The notes under the pieces are model-generated. The model was not told where the DNA came from. It did no database searches and saw only the letters and a program-made list of their open reading frames with translations. From Mesostigma viride (lineage: Eukaryota > Streptophyta > Mesostigmatophyceae > Mesostigmatales > Mesostigmataceae), in assembly GCA_009746045.1 (NCBI GenBank), contig RPFO01000104.1, positions 2,101,948-2,154,447 of the forward strand: DNA of 52,500 nt, given 5' to 3'. Positions 1-9,339 of this stretch are shown here, in pieces (position 1 is the stretch's first letter; each line of letters opens with the position of its first letter). Position numbers and translations under genes: made by a program.

Positions 1-64
1 ACGTGCTGATCCATTCACTTTCCTCCCATTTCGCACCTACCCCTGTCCCCACTGTTTGCCCCAG

Positions 65-682
65 GTTGAAGCGTGTGCGGCCAGGCTGCGCCTGGGCGAC
101 GACTATATCCGTGTGCGCATTGAGGACTTCCTCAACAAGAACACTCGCGAAGACGCGATCACCTCCCTGCTCACGAAGCTCGGTGTGCCCAAGCCAGGGT
201 CCTCGGGCCAGGCGTCCATGAAGGAGCTGTCCGCCGTGTTTGATCACGCGCTGCCGGATCTCCACCTTGGCGAGGAGGTGCCCAAGCACGGCAAGTCGTC
301 CGCCAAGGCTGCGCCCAACGCCACGCTCCCCGTGCAGACCTCCCATTTCGGCCGGTGGAAAGGGTCCAGCTACCTGTCAGGGATCGAGATGGCCGCGTGG
401 CCCGCCCTGGAGAGGTTTGGCTACGCGCTGTCCATGCCCGTCATGAAGGAGGCTGCCGCGGCCCCTGCAGAGAGTACTCCGGAGGAGGTGGTGGGGGGTC
501 CTGCCTCGCTGGTCACGGACTTGGCAGCGGGGGGAGGAAGTGGGGGCCCGCTGGCGAATGACCTGGCGGTGATTGGCGGCGGCGAGGAGGAGAAGAAGGT
601 GGCACCAGCGCCAGCGAGCGATGAGAATGTGGTGGCGAATGATGCGGCAGGGCGGCGAAGGCGGCACCGAAAGCACTACTGA
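65..682 (+). CDS. Sulfotransferase-like protein, last exon (partial)
   Basis: This is an open 3'-terminal exon that follows an acceptor-like ...TTTGCCCCAG at 55-64 and runs in one frame to TGA at 680-682. Near its start it reads DDYIRVRIEDF...LLTKLGVPKP, which resembles the element after the PAPS-binding region of sulfotransferases, where a residue pattern of the type Y-hh-V-R-hEDh precedes hhphhGhP. About residues 96-120 contain HFGRWKG...ALERFGY, like the common C-terminal GRWK...LGY signature of that family. If so, it transfers sulfate from PAPS to an unknown acceptor. The PAPS P-loop would lie in upstream exons outside the window. The last 60 residues are Ala/Glu/Gly-rich and end in a basic RRRRHRKHY, and look poorly conserved. 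The exon begins in phase 0. The family call is from motifs only, and the substrate cannot be inferred. Confidence 0.5.
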   Translation, partial: VEACAARLRLGDDYIRVRIEDFLNKNTREDAITSLLTKLGVPKPGSSGQASMKELSAVFDHALPDLHLGEEVPKHGKSSAKAAPNATLPVQTSHFGRWKGSSYLSGIEMAAWPALERFGYALSMPVMKEAAAAPAESTPEEVVGGPASLVTDLAAGGGSGGPLANDLAVIGGGEEEKKVAPAPASDENVVANDAAGRRRRHRKHY

Positions 683-1952
683 GCGTGTTTTTTTGTGTTG
701 TGGTTTCTAGCACGGTGGCGGGTGTTTGGAGTCGGGATGGGATGGTTCTCAGCGTCTCGGGGTGGGTGTGGGCACGGAATTCGCGTCTGTCCCTTTCGTG
801 ATGTCTTGGCTCATGGCGCGCACCAGTGGAGTCTGGGTTGCCCTGCCTTTGGAAGCGATGCCCAGTATTGGCGGCGAGGGGATGTTGATGCATTTATTTC
901 CCTAGCCCACACCAAGGGATCGCCAGACCAGGGTCCCTAGCGCATGACGGGATGGATTTGTGTTTTGGCAGGGTATCCGCGAAGATCTTTCTTCATGAGG
1001 TCGCGGCACGGTGCTGTTCGCTGGGGGAGCGGCAAAGCCCCCAGAAACATACAGTATAGCATCGCAGGAAAAGTTGTCTCACTTATTACAGCGCCCAGAA
1101 TTCTCCCACCACGCTGCTTGTGGAGCACGAGGGTGCCAGGGGGCTGAAAAGAGAGCCCTGCTACAATGCAGCCTGGGCTTGCATGTTTTACAGCGGGGGC
1201 TGCTGTTTCGTGGAGGACTATCCTTCGGTGATGTAAGGGTTTTCTGATTCTCAGCTCCCAAAAGAGTATGAACAGGCCGTTCCCAATGGTGGCAGAAGGG
1301 GGGGGGGCTCGTGTGCTTATCCTGGATTGTCATGCATGCAGGACATGAAGGTAGGGTGGGCTGATCCAGGAATACTGGTCAAGTCTTGCAAGCTTAGATG
1401 AAAGGAAACGTCACAGCCACCCTGCGTGTTTGCTGGGACAAGCAGCGTTGGCATCTATTGTTTTAGCAAACGAGTTTAGAGGTGGTTTTTATGGCAAGCG
1501 AGTTATGCAGGAAAGCAGACATTATGTAAGACATAGTTTTGTTACAGTTGTTTGGATCCAATCAAGGCCATGCACAACCTCCAGAATATCTTGCATTGGT
1601 GGCCTTTTAGCATGCCGTAACAACGAAGGTTCTTTTCTCTACGGCAGTCATAAAGTTTTTGACAATGGACTGAACCGTCCCATTTTATTTTGTCACGAGT
1701 AGTCTCATTGAAGCCAGAGTCGCACTTAAGCTCCAGCCTCAGTTAGTCGGGGTAAAATTGGCTCCAGAGTTCTCAATTCTCAAATTCTCAGAGGGCGGGG
1801 GCTGAGGTACCTTCAAATGAAATAAGAGGCATGACTCTATTAGGGGGGGGGGGGGACGGTGTTACAACGGGGGGTACGTACCAATTAGAGGCATGCTTTA
1901 GTTACGGCTACTCGGAATCAATTCTCAAATTCTCAGAGGGCGGGGGCTGAGG
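683..1952. other. Intergenic: 3' flank of the sulfotransferase-like gene
   Basis: No convincing gene is seen here. The first few hundred bases probably hold the 3' UTR of the upstream gene. A G-homopolymer lies near 1843-1855. A roughly 35-bp segment is directly repeated at about 1770-1806 and 1919-1953 (it contains TCTCAAATTCTCAGAGGGC). The motif AGTCGGGGTAAAA occurs at about 1744 and again at about 2291, so it brackets the dispersed repeat that follows. Confidence 0.5.
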
Positions 1953-2300
1953 TTGACTGGTAGTACTGTACGATGGTGTTGGACGGAATTTCGGTCAGCG
2001 TTGCGGACTTTGCATCTCACGTTGTACATGGAAAAGAGCCATTGCGTCGCGCTGTGCTGTGGCGAACTTATTCTCCGCCGTCGGATGGCACCGTCGATGC
2101 TCGTCGATGAACCCAACGCAAGCCATGTACCAAAATAAGTACAAAAAAGCGCGGCGGCATCTTGTGGCGAGTTTGGTAAGTTACAGAACTTGCCCGGCGA
2201 CTCCGCGTCAAGCAGTCCGCAGGTAGTCCGCCGGCGTGAATGAAGTGAGAATTTTGAGAATTTGAGAGTTTGAGAGTTCGGCACATCCTAGTCGGGGTAA
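1953..2300 (+). repeat. Dispersed repeat family R1, copy 1
   Basis: About 350 bp here matches 27,391-27,745 over most of its length in the same orientation. Shared blocks include GGTGTTGGACGGAATTT, GTGGCGAACTTATTCTCCGC, CGTCGATGAACCCAACGCA and CAGTCCGCAGGTAGTCCGCC. Both copies end in short A/T-rich repeats (GAGAATTTGAGAG here, TTAATTTG in the other), then CCTAGTCG. No coding capacity is seen. It is most likely a non-autonomous mobile element. The class is undetermined, because neither a tRNA-like head nor clean terminal inverted repeats could be established. Confidence 0.6.
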
Positions 2301-3421
2301 AACTCAGTTAACTGCTACGCAAGAGCACATTGCCACCAAAGTTTCCGAGGCCACAGCTGTTGCGTCTGCGTGCCACAATCTCCGGCGCCACCATGGCGGC
2401 TGGCCACTCAGCTTAATTTGGTAAAACCCAAATGAGCTGAGCTGACGTGCCTGCCTTAACTGCATGCCCTGTGGGGTGGGCGAGGACCTGTCCCATGATT
2501 AACGAAAAGAGGGCTCTCAGCCGAGGACAAGGAACTGTCCCTCGTGCCTGATGACCACCTTATTGATCCCCTTGTGTACCGTCGTGTGCCGCGTTTGAAT
2601 ATCCTTGCTGGGGCGTTAGCTAGACGCTCCAACTACTCTAATTGCGACAACATTTGATGATGGTGCACTGTCATGGCTGTGTTTGTCGCGCGCCGGTTGC
2701 ATGATGGAGGAGGTGCGTCGCCTTCCCCCTGACAGTTTGCCGCTGGTCTTCATTTTTGTTGACTATATCAAGGCCTTTGACACGGTCCTCTGGGAGGCTC
2801 TTTGGGCCATCCTAGCTCTGGATCGAGTGCCACCTGCGTTTATTGCTGCCATTCGCCGGCTGTATTAGGCACAGGCGCCTGGGCCTAGCCGGGCACCTGG
2901 CCCGCACAGATCAGGTAGATACCTCAGATAGACTAGCTGGCACCAAGCCCGCCCAGCCTGGGCGATATGTCCTAACCTGGCGTGCCCCCGGCCGCGCGCG
3001 GCAGGGCCGCCACCCGTGGACATTTCGTGATAGACTCGGCATGGACATGTGCTTAGCCTAGCATGTGGCCCACACGCATGTGCGCCCATAATGGCCCCCA
3101 TGGATGTTGCCTTCAGAATTTAGCCACGCCATGCCTATAATGGGACCCCCATGGATGTTGCATTAAGAATTTAGCCATGCTATGCCATGCAGAGAGATGC
3201 TCTCTGTCGAGAAGCCATGTCCTAGCTCTTGTATAGCCATGATGATCTTCCTCCCTCACAGGCATGCTCCCCCCTTACCCGGGCATAGCATGATAGACCA
3301 TGAGGGTGCAGGTGCCCTGGTGCACCTAGAGCAGGGGTAGCTTACATTCCCACCCTTGCATGAAGTAGCCTAGAATGTATTAAAAGCCATATGCCCCTTC
3401 TCAGGGCTATGTGCTACATCT

Positions 3422-3435
3422 ACTCCCAACGGAGT
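3422..3435 (+). other. LINE 3'-terminal hairpin, CAAC loop
   Basis: ACTCC-CAAC-GGAGT forms a perfect 5-bp stem with a CAAC loop. It lies just upstream of the A/T-rich terminal repeat of the tail copy. This is presumed to be the RT recognition structure, by analogy with 3' stem-loops of other LINE families. Confidence 0.65.
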
Positions 3436-3450
3436 GATGTTGATAATTAT

Positions 3451-3606
3451 TCTGATCAGACACTCCGCAAAGGTGAAAACCTTTGCGTTCAGTGCCAGGC
3501 CGCGGAAAACGCGGAAAACGCGATCTGCAAATGAATCCGACCGGAATCGAACTGGGGACCTCTCGCACCAATTTTGCTGACTATAGGACGGACGTCTCCG
3601 GTTACC
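3451..3606. repeat. Left 156-bp terminal direct repeat
   Basis: As read by eye it is identical to 3,849-4,004. On the minus strand it contains GCGAGAGGTCCCCAGTTCG, resembling the variable and T-arm region of a tRNA (tRNA-Pro-like), with partly pairing flanks TCCGTCC and GGTCGGA. Confidence 0.8.
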
Positions 3607-3848
3607 ATGGCATCGCCAACTTACACCTACAGTCATCCGCAAAAGTTCTCCTGTCCGGGGAGTGATGCAAGCCTTTCGGATTTGGTACTAGATAAATCAC
3701 TCGAGATCTGTGTGTAGGAGTACTACACACGTGTCTGCACGCGAGACTTGTTCAGTCTCGCACCGTGAGACGGGCTGAACACGGCTGAAACCTTCTTTTT
3801 AGTAGAAGGGGGCGTAGCCGATACTATCGAAATCAGCCAAGCGTATAT

Positions 3849-4004
3849 TCTGATCAGACACTCCGCAAAGGTGAAAACCTTTGCGTTCAGTGCCAGGCCG
3901 CGGAAAACGCGGAAAACGCGATCTGCAAATGAATCCGACCGGAATCGAACTGGGGACCTCTCGCACCAATTTTGCTGACTATAGGACGGACGTCTCCGGT
4001 TACC
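3849..4004. repeat. Right 156-bp terminal direct repeat
   Basis: This is the second copy of the 156-bp repeat, 398 bp downstream of the first. It ends directly at the right-hand target duplication apart from one base. Confidence 0.8.
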
Positions 4005-4282
4005 GGTTGATAATTATTAATTAATTAATGGACATGTGCTACACTAGACGTGACGGGCTCACCCCCGGGCAGCCTCCTGGTTTGTCTGTAATATGGAGGC
4101 AGATGGTGCGCAAGAGGTAGGAGAACCACGAGGTAGGAGAGCCACGAGGTAGCCATGGCTGTCGGAGCTCATAACTTTCACGTTTGAGCACCGACTTTAG
4201 TCGTGAATATCACTATCGCTTCGTCTTTCTAAGACGCACATGCTGATATAATTTTCCGACGCTAAATATTACGCAATATACG

Positions 4283-5658
4283 ATGAGCAAACGCCCATCG
4301 ACGCAACGCAGCCTGACGGCTGCGCTCGGCAATGAAAATACGTCTGCAGCTCAGGCTGCAGCTTCGCCATCAGGTCTGGCAGGCAGCGGTGACACTATAG
4401 TCGTGCACTGCTGGTCACCCAGCAACCTCCCGGGCTCAACGCCTCGCCATCGGCATCGCCTGACCCTAAACGCAGCCGCCCAGCCGACAACATAGGAGGG
4501 TTTTCACGCCCCAAAGAACCGCGCTTTCGGCCTGAACCTTTCAAGGTCGATGATCACGACTGGACCATGCAACATATCTGCGCTGGTTGTCTCTTTGATA
4601 TCCCCGGCAACTGCCCTGCGTTGCATCTTCTACGGGGACTACGCCTCGCTTTATGACCTGTGCCTCCATCTCTACGACATCAATCGCCTCATCTGCGCCG
4701 ACGGCAGCTGGTGGCATAACATCAGCGTGCTGGACGGGTGCAACCGCGCTCACCTCCAACACACCATCCTCAACTCCCTTTTCATGCGCTCTGACGGCGA
4801 GATCTGGGCCCCATCCATCTCCGCCTCCACACTCCGTTCCATCCTCACGGAAGCCTTTCAGCAGCACGTGACCCCCCTTGCTGCCGACATAGCAGCAATC
4901 GGCGGCACGCTGACTGCTGAACTTCCTCACATTTCCACCGCCGCCGCCTCCACCTCCACTGCCATTTCCGCCTCCACTGCCGACATCAAAGCCCAGCTCC
5001 TCGACCTCGACCAACGCCTTCAAGCCACCGCCAACGCCCTTGAGAGCTTGCATGACACCGCCGGCCTCACCGCCCGGCCAGGCGGTGAAGGACATCGCCG
5101 CCCAGCCGGCGCCTGCTGGCTCGGCCGGCGATGCTCCCTCCACCTGGGCGGACTTGCAGCACACCACCTCCACCACCTCCACCATCTCGGCACAACTCAA
5201 GCAACAAGCCCTCGACCTTCGCGAGGAAGCCGACATCGCCCGGCGCAGCCACAATGTCATCGTCAAGCACTTCGACCAGCAGGCAGGTGAGACCTCCACG
5301 AGCCTTCTTGAGGCATTTAAGCGCGCCATTCTTGCCCCCATGTTACTCACTGGTGAGCTGGACATGTCGGCTGTCCGCCTCCCCCGCGCGCGGGGGAAGG
5401 CTGGCCCGGCACCCGTGCTCCTCACCTTAGTACATGGCGAACAAGCTGGCGTTCCTGAAATGCCGCAAGAAGCTCTCAGAGACTCGCTTCACACTAGACG
5501 ACGACTTGACCCTGGCCCAGCAACAGCGGCGACGCGAGCTATGGCCGACCTACCTTCAGCTCCGGCAGAGCGCAAGGGGGAAGCCGGTATACTGGAGGGG
5601 GGCGGTCATCCACGTTGACCACAAGCCCTGGCAGCCCCCTCCTGCCACCTCAGACTAG
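4283..5658 (+). pseudogene. ORF1 protein of the ORF1-only element, frameshifted
   Basis: The coding sequence starts at ATG 4,283 (MSKRPSTQRSLTAALG) but shifts frame several times. The central part reads ASTADIKAQLLDLDQRLQAT (helical, coiled-coil-like), followed by RRSHNVIVKHFDQQAGETST and, in another frame, RFTLDDDLTLAQQQRRRELW and GKPVYWRGAVIHVDHKPW before the stop at 5,656-5,658. The order coiled coil, RRM-like and basic C-terminal domain fits an L1-type ORF1 RNA-binding protein. The intact relative is at 13,601-14,452. A 2-base difference near 5,430 separates the last two blocks. The complementary-strand reading frames here are shadows. Confidence 0.65.
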
Positions 5659-6070
5659 GAATATATATACCAGTAGTGTAGATTAGTACTTAAGGCTTAG
5701 CCTAGCATGTGGCCCACGCGCATGTGCGCCCACAATGGCCCCCATGGATGTTGCCTTCAGAATTTAGCCACGCCATGCCTATAATGGGACCCCCATGGAT
5801 GTTGCATTAAGAATTTAGCCATGCTATGCCATGCAGAGAGATGCTCTCTGTCGAGAAGCCATGTCCTAGCTCTTGTATAGCCATGATGATCTTCCTCCCT
5901 CACAGGCATGCTCCCCCCTTACCCGGGCATAGCGTGCTAGACCATGAGGGTGCAGGTGCCCTGGTGCACCTAGAGCAGGGGTAGCTTACATTCCTACCCT
6001 TGCATGAAGTACTAGAGCCTAGAATGTATTAAAAGCCATATGCCCCTTCTCAGGGCTATGTGCTACATCT

Positions 6071-6084
6071 ACTCCCAACGGAGT
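6071..6084 (+). other. LINE 3'-terminal hairpin, CAAC loop
   Basis: The same ACTCC-CAAC-GGAGT hairpin ends the ORF1-only element. It is followed by GATGTTGATAA and a TTAA-type repeat up to the target duplication at 6,111. Confidence 0.65.
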
Positions 6085-6300
6085 GATGTTGATAATTAAT
6101 TAATTAATTAATGGTGCGCAAGGATAGATGGCAAGTAGTAATGAAGGAGACCACCCCCAAGCCTGTGGGGGCTCCGCGTGTGACCAAGTATGGCATTCAT
6201 AGCGATTCGGGCCGCGGTGCCCACACCCCTGTAACTAGGACCTAGATAGCTTATACCATCCATTCCATCCCCTGTTCCCCTCCCACTGAGGACTTATGCT

Positions 6301-6319
6301 CACGTGACGCAGTCACGTG
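6301..6319 (+). other. Second-family 3'-terminal hairpin, GCA loop
   Basis: CACGTGAC-GCA-GTCACGTG is a perfect 8-bp stem with a 3-nt loop, followed by TCTCTAATTAATT. The same 19 bases end the ORF1 element at 14,830-14,848, so the host LINE remnant and that element appear to share a terminal family. Confidence 0.65.
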
Positions 6320-6436
6320 TCTCTAATTAATTCATGAGGGCTCACAGGCAGTAGTGCGGACTGCGGAAGGCACCACCCCACCATTCCCCCTTCACCACAG
6401 GGTGTGGCAAGGTAACCACTTGTGTCCTGTCCCCAT

Positions 6437-6580
6437 TAATTAATTAAATAATTATCAACATCACTCCGTTGGGAGTCAATGTAGCACATATCCCTGAGGA
6501 GGGGCATATGGCTGTTAATACATCCTAGGCTACTTCCTGCAAGGGTGGGAATGTAAGCGACCCTTGCTCACATCAATCCG
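6437..6580 (-). mobile_element. Inverted, truncated LINE 3' tail
   Basis: Read on the minus strand this is the last 140 or so bases of the family tail. It ends in the CAAC-loop hairpin at 6,463-6,476 and an A/T repeat (6,435-6,455). It is diverged from the 5,697-6,110 copy (for example CCCTGAGGAGGGGCATATGG). The 5' end is lost near 6,580. I could not define a target duplication. Confidence 0.65.
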
Positions 6581-7565
6581 ACGCCGCGCCAAAGTGTCCG
6601 CGGCAAATCCGGGGTGAAATTGACGAAATTCGGTGCGCGCGGGAGATGTTGAGTGCAAATTTCATTGCGAAGGCTATGGTGGCGTGAAAATTTACTGTGC
6701 AGGAATTACGAAGCCATTTTGTACCGGATTTCGCTTGTTCGATCGGCATTCACGTAAGGAAATTTATTCTGAAAAAAAAACGTTCGAAAGCAGTTCGTTT
6801 TTTGGAGGGTGCGAGGGCAAACACGCAGCAGTGGCCAGTTTCGCACGCCGCGCACAGCTACCCGTGTGTTTTCAAGGTAACCTCCAGAGTAGATTAAGAC
6901 GCTTCTGGTGGGAGGGCACACTTTCGAACGATTCCTTATATCATTTCGAAGAAATTTAATGTTGGAATTCCCTTAATTTTGCGTTTCCATGTTGCACGCA
7001 ATTTTTCCGAAAAAGTCAGATTTATAGGAGCGCCGACAGGGGCAACCATGCATGTCGTGGATTTATTCGCTTTTACGCCATTTCTTGCAGATTTATGACT
7101 TCCCTTGGGGGGTAAACATTGTCCGCTGCATGAACTGCGGGCGGGGCTAGCTGGCGATGTCTTAGGTGTGCCCGGGGTGCGGGAGAACCAACATCTACTG
7201 GTTTCTATCGTTGTAACCCGCTTTTTTATCGTCATTAACCGGCGTATTCTAGTGGTTTAAGCGTCCGGCGACGGGCGAAAAGAACTCTTACCCTGCCGCC
7301 ATGGCCTGAGGAGGCACTGCGACAAGGACTGGGGCGGGCGGGCAAAATAAAACGCGACAGTGCCCGCACCCCGCCGGCGCACCCCGGCGAACAAGACAAA
7401 GCGCACAGTTACCCCCCTGGGCCCATCGCTGCCGTCGCCGGGCGGCACGTTGGGGAGGCGGCTCCTTCTCCCTTTTCTGGTGTCTGTTGCATCATTTTGA
7501 ACCCCTGACCGACGGAGGCATGTTAATGAACGAGTGGATGCATGCATGAATGAACGGATGCATGA
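6581..7565. other. Non-coding stretch before the first purine array
   Basis: No supported gene is seen. Short reading frames on both strands lack recognisable motifs. The right end, 7,500-7,565, is rich in degenerate GAATG/GCATG repeats that grade into the GGGA array. Confidence 0.45.
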
Positions 7566-8624
7566 ATGATGGGAGGGAGGGAGGGAGGGAGGGAGGGAGG
7601 GAGGGAGGGAGGGAGGGAGGGAGGGAGGGAGGGAGGGAGGGAGGGAGGGAGGGAGGGAGGGAGGGAGGAGGAGGGAGGGAGGGAGGGAGGGAGGGAGGAG
7701 GGAGGGAGGAGGGAGGGAGGGAGGGAGGGAGGGAGGAGGGAGGGAGGGAGGGAGGGAGGGAGGGAGGAGGGAGGGAGGGAGGGAGGAGGGAGGGAGGGAG
7801 GGAGGAGGGAGGGAGGGAGGGAGGGAGGAGGGAGGGAGGGAGGGAGGGAGGGAGGGAGGGAGGGAGGGAGGGAGGGAGGGAGGAGGGAGGGAGGGAGGGA
7901 GGGAGGGAGGGAGGGAGGGAGGGAGGGAGGGAGGGAGGGAGGAGGGAGGGAGGAGGGAGGGAGGGAGGGAGGGAGGGAGGGAGGGAGGAGGGAGGGAGGG
8001 AGGGAGGGAGGGAGGGAGGGAGGGAGGGAGGGAGGGAGGGAGGGAGGGAGGAGGGAGGAGGGAGGGAGGGAGGGAGGGAGGGAGGGAGGGAGGGAGGGAG
8101 GGAGGGAGGGAGGGGGGGGGGAGGGGGGGGGGGGGAGGGAGGGAGGGGGAGGGAGGGAGGGAGGGAGGGAGGAGGGAGGGAGGGAGGGAGGGAGGGAGGG
8201 AGGGAGGGAGGGAGGGAGGAGGAGGGAGGGAGGGAGGGAGGGAGGGAGGGAGGAGGGAGGGAGGGAGGGAGGGAGGAGGGAGGGAGGGAGGGAGGGAGGG
8301 AGGGAGGGAGGGAGGAGGAGGAGGGAGGGAGGGAGGAGGAGGGAGGGAGGGAGGGAGGGAGGGAGGGAGGGAGGAGGGAGGGAGGGAGGAGGGAGGGAGG
8401 GAGGGAGGGAGGGAGGGAGGGAGGGAGGGAGGGAGGGAGGGAGGGAGGGAGGGAGGGAGGGAGGGAGGGAGGGAGGGAGGGAGGGAGGGAGGGAGGGAGG
8501 AGGGAGGGAGGGAGGGAGGGAGGGAGGAGGGAGGGAGGGAGGGAGGGAGGGAGGGAGGGAGGGAGGGAGGGAGGGAGGGAGGGAGGGAGGGAGGGAGGGA
8601 GGGAGGGAGGGAGGGAGGGAGGGA
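7566..8624 (+). repeat. (GGGA)n array 1 with GGA interruptions
   Basis: About 1.06 kb of almost pure GGGA on the plus strand is broken by single GGA units and one G-rich stretch at 8,112-8,160. Purines lie on one strand throughout. It can in principle form G-quadruplex or triplex structures. The long poly-Arg/Glu/Gly and Pro/Ser/Leu reading frames through it are translation artefacts. Confidence 0.95.
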
Positions 8625-8636
8625 AGGCATGACTGT

Positions 8637-8849
<213 letters not shown>

Positions 8850-8856
8850 TGGTTAT

Positions 8857-9079
8857 ATGGGTGGGTGGGTGGGTGGGTGGTGGGTGGGTGGGTGGTGGGT
8901 GGGTGGGTGGGTGGGTGGGTGGGTGGGTGGGTGGGTGGTGGGTGGGTGGGTGGGTGGGTGGGTGGGTGGGTGGGTGGGTGGGTGGGTGGGTGGGTGGGTG
9001 GGTGGGTGGGTGGGTGGTGGGTGGGTGGGTGGGTGGGTGGGTGGGTGGTGGGTGGGTGGGTGGGTGGGTGGGTGGGTGG
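8857..9079 (+). repeat. (GGGT)n array
   Basis: About 220 bp of GGGT repeats with occasional GGT units. It completes a three-part compound block of G-rich tetranucleotides, all with G on the plus strand. Confidence 0.95.
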
Positions 9080-9339
9080 GGAAGGTGTGCTTTTTATTAT
9101 GAAGATTAGCTAAGTTACGTGTGTGTTGTTGATGTACATGTTGACGTTGTATCATGGGCGTGTGCCCCTTAGTCTGCCTTCCTGCAATATCACATAATAT
9201 ATCATCTAGATGTGTTGTTGGGAACCTGACTATATATCCCAAACTGGAATGGTTGACATGCAACTATGGGATGAAACCCTTGAAAAACAATTACTAGGAA
9301 CCGCATTTTTTGTGCTATGTTTGCTAGCATCTGTCACCT

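Larger units (their letters stand above)
3451..4004. mobile_element. 554-bp non-coding element: 1.4 copies of a 398-nt structured unit
   Basis: Two 156-bp direct repeats (3,451-3,606 and 3,849-4,004), identical as read, enclose 242 bp of unique sequence. The insert is flanked by GTTGATAATTAT at 3,439-3,450 and 4,006-4,017, a 12-bp target duplication made from the LINE tail it entered. There is no coding capacity. It resembles a miniature terminal-repeat retroelement (TRIM), but the long target duplication matches those of the LINEs here. The unit is rich in perfect hairpins: 3,466-3,487 (9-bp stem, GAAA loop), 3,500-3,514, 3,710-3,730, 3,741-3,761 and 3,791-3,809. On the minus strand the repeat holds a tRNA-like stretch with a B-box-like AGTTCGATTCC. 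The identity of the repeats argues for recent insertion. Confidence 0.75.
3054..4027 (+). mobile_element. Tail-only, severely 5'-truncated LINE copy with 13-bp TSD
   Basis: The 13-bp target duplication ATGGACATGTGCT flanks the insert at 3,041-3,053 and 4,028-4,040. The insert itself is only the family 3' tail. It starts at TAGCCTAGCATGTGGCCCAC and ends with the CAAC-loop hairpin (3,422-3,435) and a TTAA-type repeat. The same tail is found at 5,697-6,110 (+), about 6,437-6,580 (-) and about 10,392-10,680 (-). A second element (3,451-4,004) sits inside its 3' repeat. Severe 5' truncation with a target duplication is typical of target-primed reverse transcription by LINEs. Confidence 0.8.
4115..6110 (+). 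mobile_element. ORF1-only non-LTR element (HAL1-like) with 12-bp TSD
   Basis: ATGGTGCGCAAG occurs at 4,103-4,114 and 6,111-6,122 and marks a 12-bp target duplication inside the old LINE ORF2 remnant. The insert is about 2.0 kb. It has a roughly 170-bp leader, a decayed ORF1 (4,283-5,658), the shared family tail (5,697-6,084), a CAAC-loop hairpin and a TTAA-type repeat. No reverse-transcriptase sequence is present between ORF1 and the tail. It therefore looks like a non-autonomous derivative that kept ORF1 and the RT-recognised 3' end, comparable in plan to mammalian HAL1 half-L1 elements. The inverted copy at 10,392-11,490 has the same ORF1-then-tail order, so this is a family and not a single deletion. 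Confidence 0.75.
2683..6330 (+). mobile_element. LINE remnant (ORF2/RT) hosting nested insertions
   Basis: The pieces that belong together are 2,683-3,053, 4,041-4,114 and 6,123-6,330. The first carries an RT motif (VFIFVDYIKAFDTVLW, the F-x-D-x-x-KAFD block of non-LTR RTs). It is then joined, through an internal deletion that removed the YADD region, to RHRRLGLAGHLARTDQVDT, which matches MRQRRIAFVGHLARTSQVDT of the RT copy at 11,502-12,494. When the two insertions with target duplications are removed, the frame continues through VIWRQMVRKDRWQVVMKETT to a stop near 6,243. This parallels LLWTAMQNKTRWKRIVKAHT in the other copy. The 3' end carries a perfect hairpin at 6,301-6,319 followed by TAATTAATT. 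It is a dead, deleted copy. Confidence 0.7.

Noticed and set aside
3451-4004. Hammerhead ribozyme within the 398-nt unit
   Set aside because: No CUGANGA core paired with a GAAA segment was found on either strand. Other ribozyme types could not be excluded by eye.
3451-4004. Functional tRNA gene on the minus strand
   Set aside because: The acceptor and T-arm are partly present, but the anticodon arm is missing and the span is too short.
4541-5425. 294-codon minus-strand frame
   Set aside because: It is antisense to ORF1 of a retroelement whose plus-strand protein matches two other copies. GC bias keeps the complement open.
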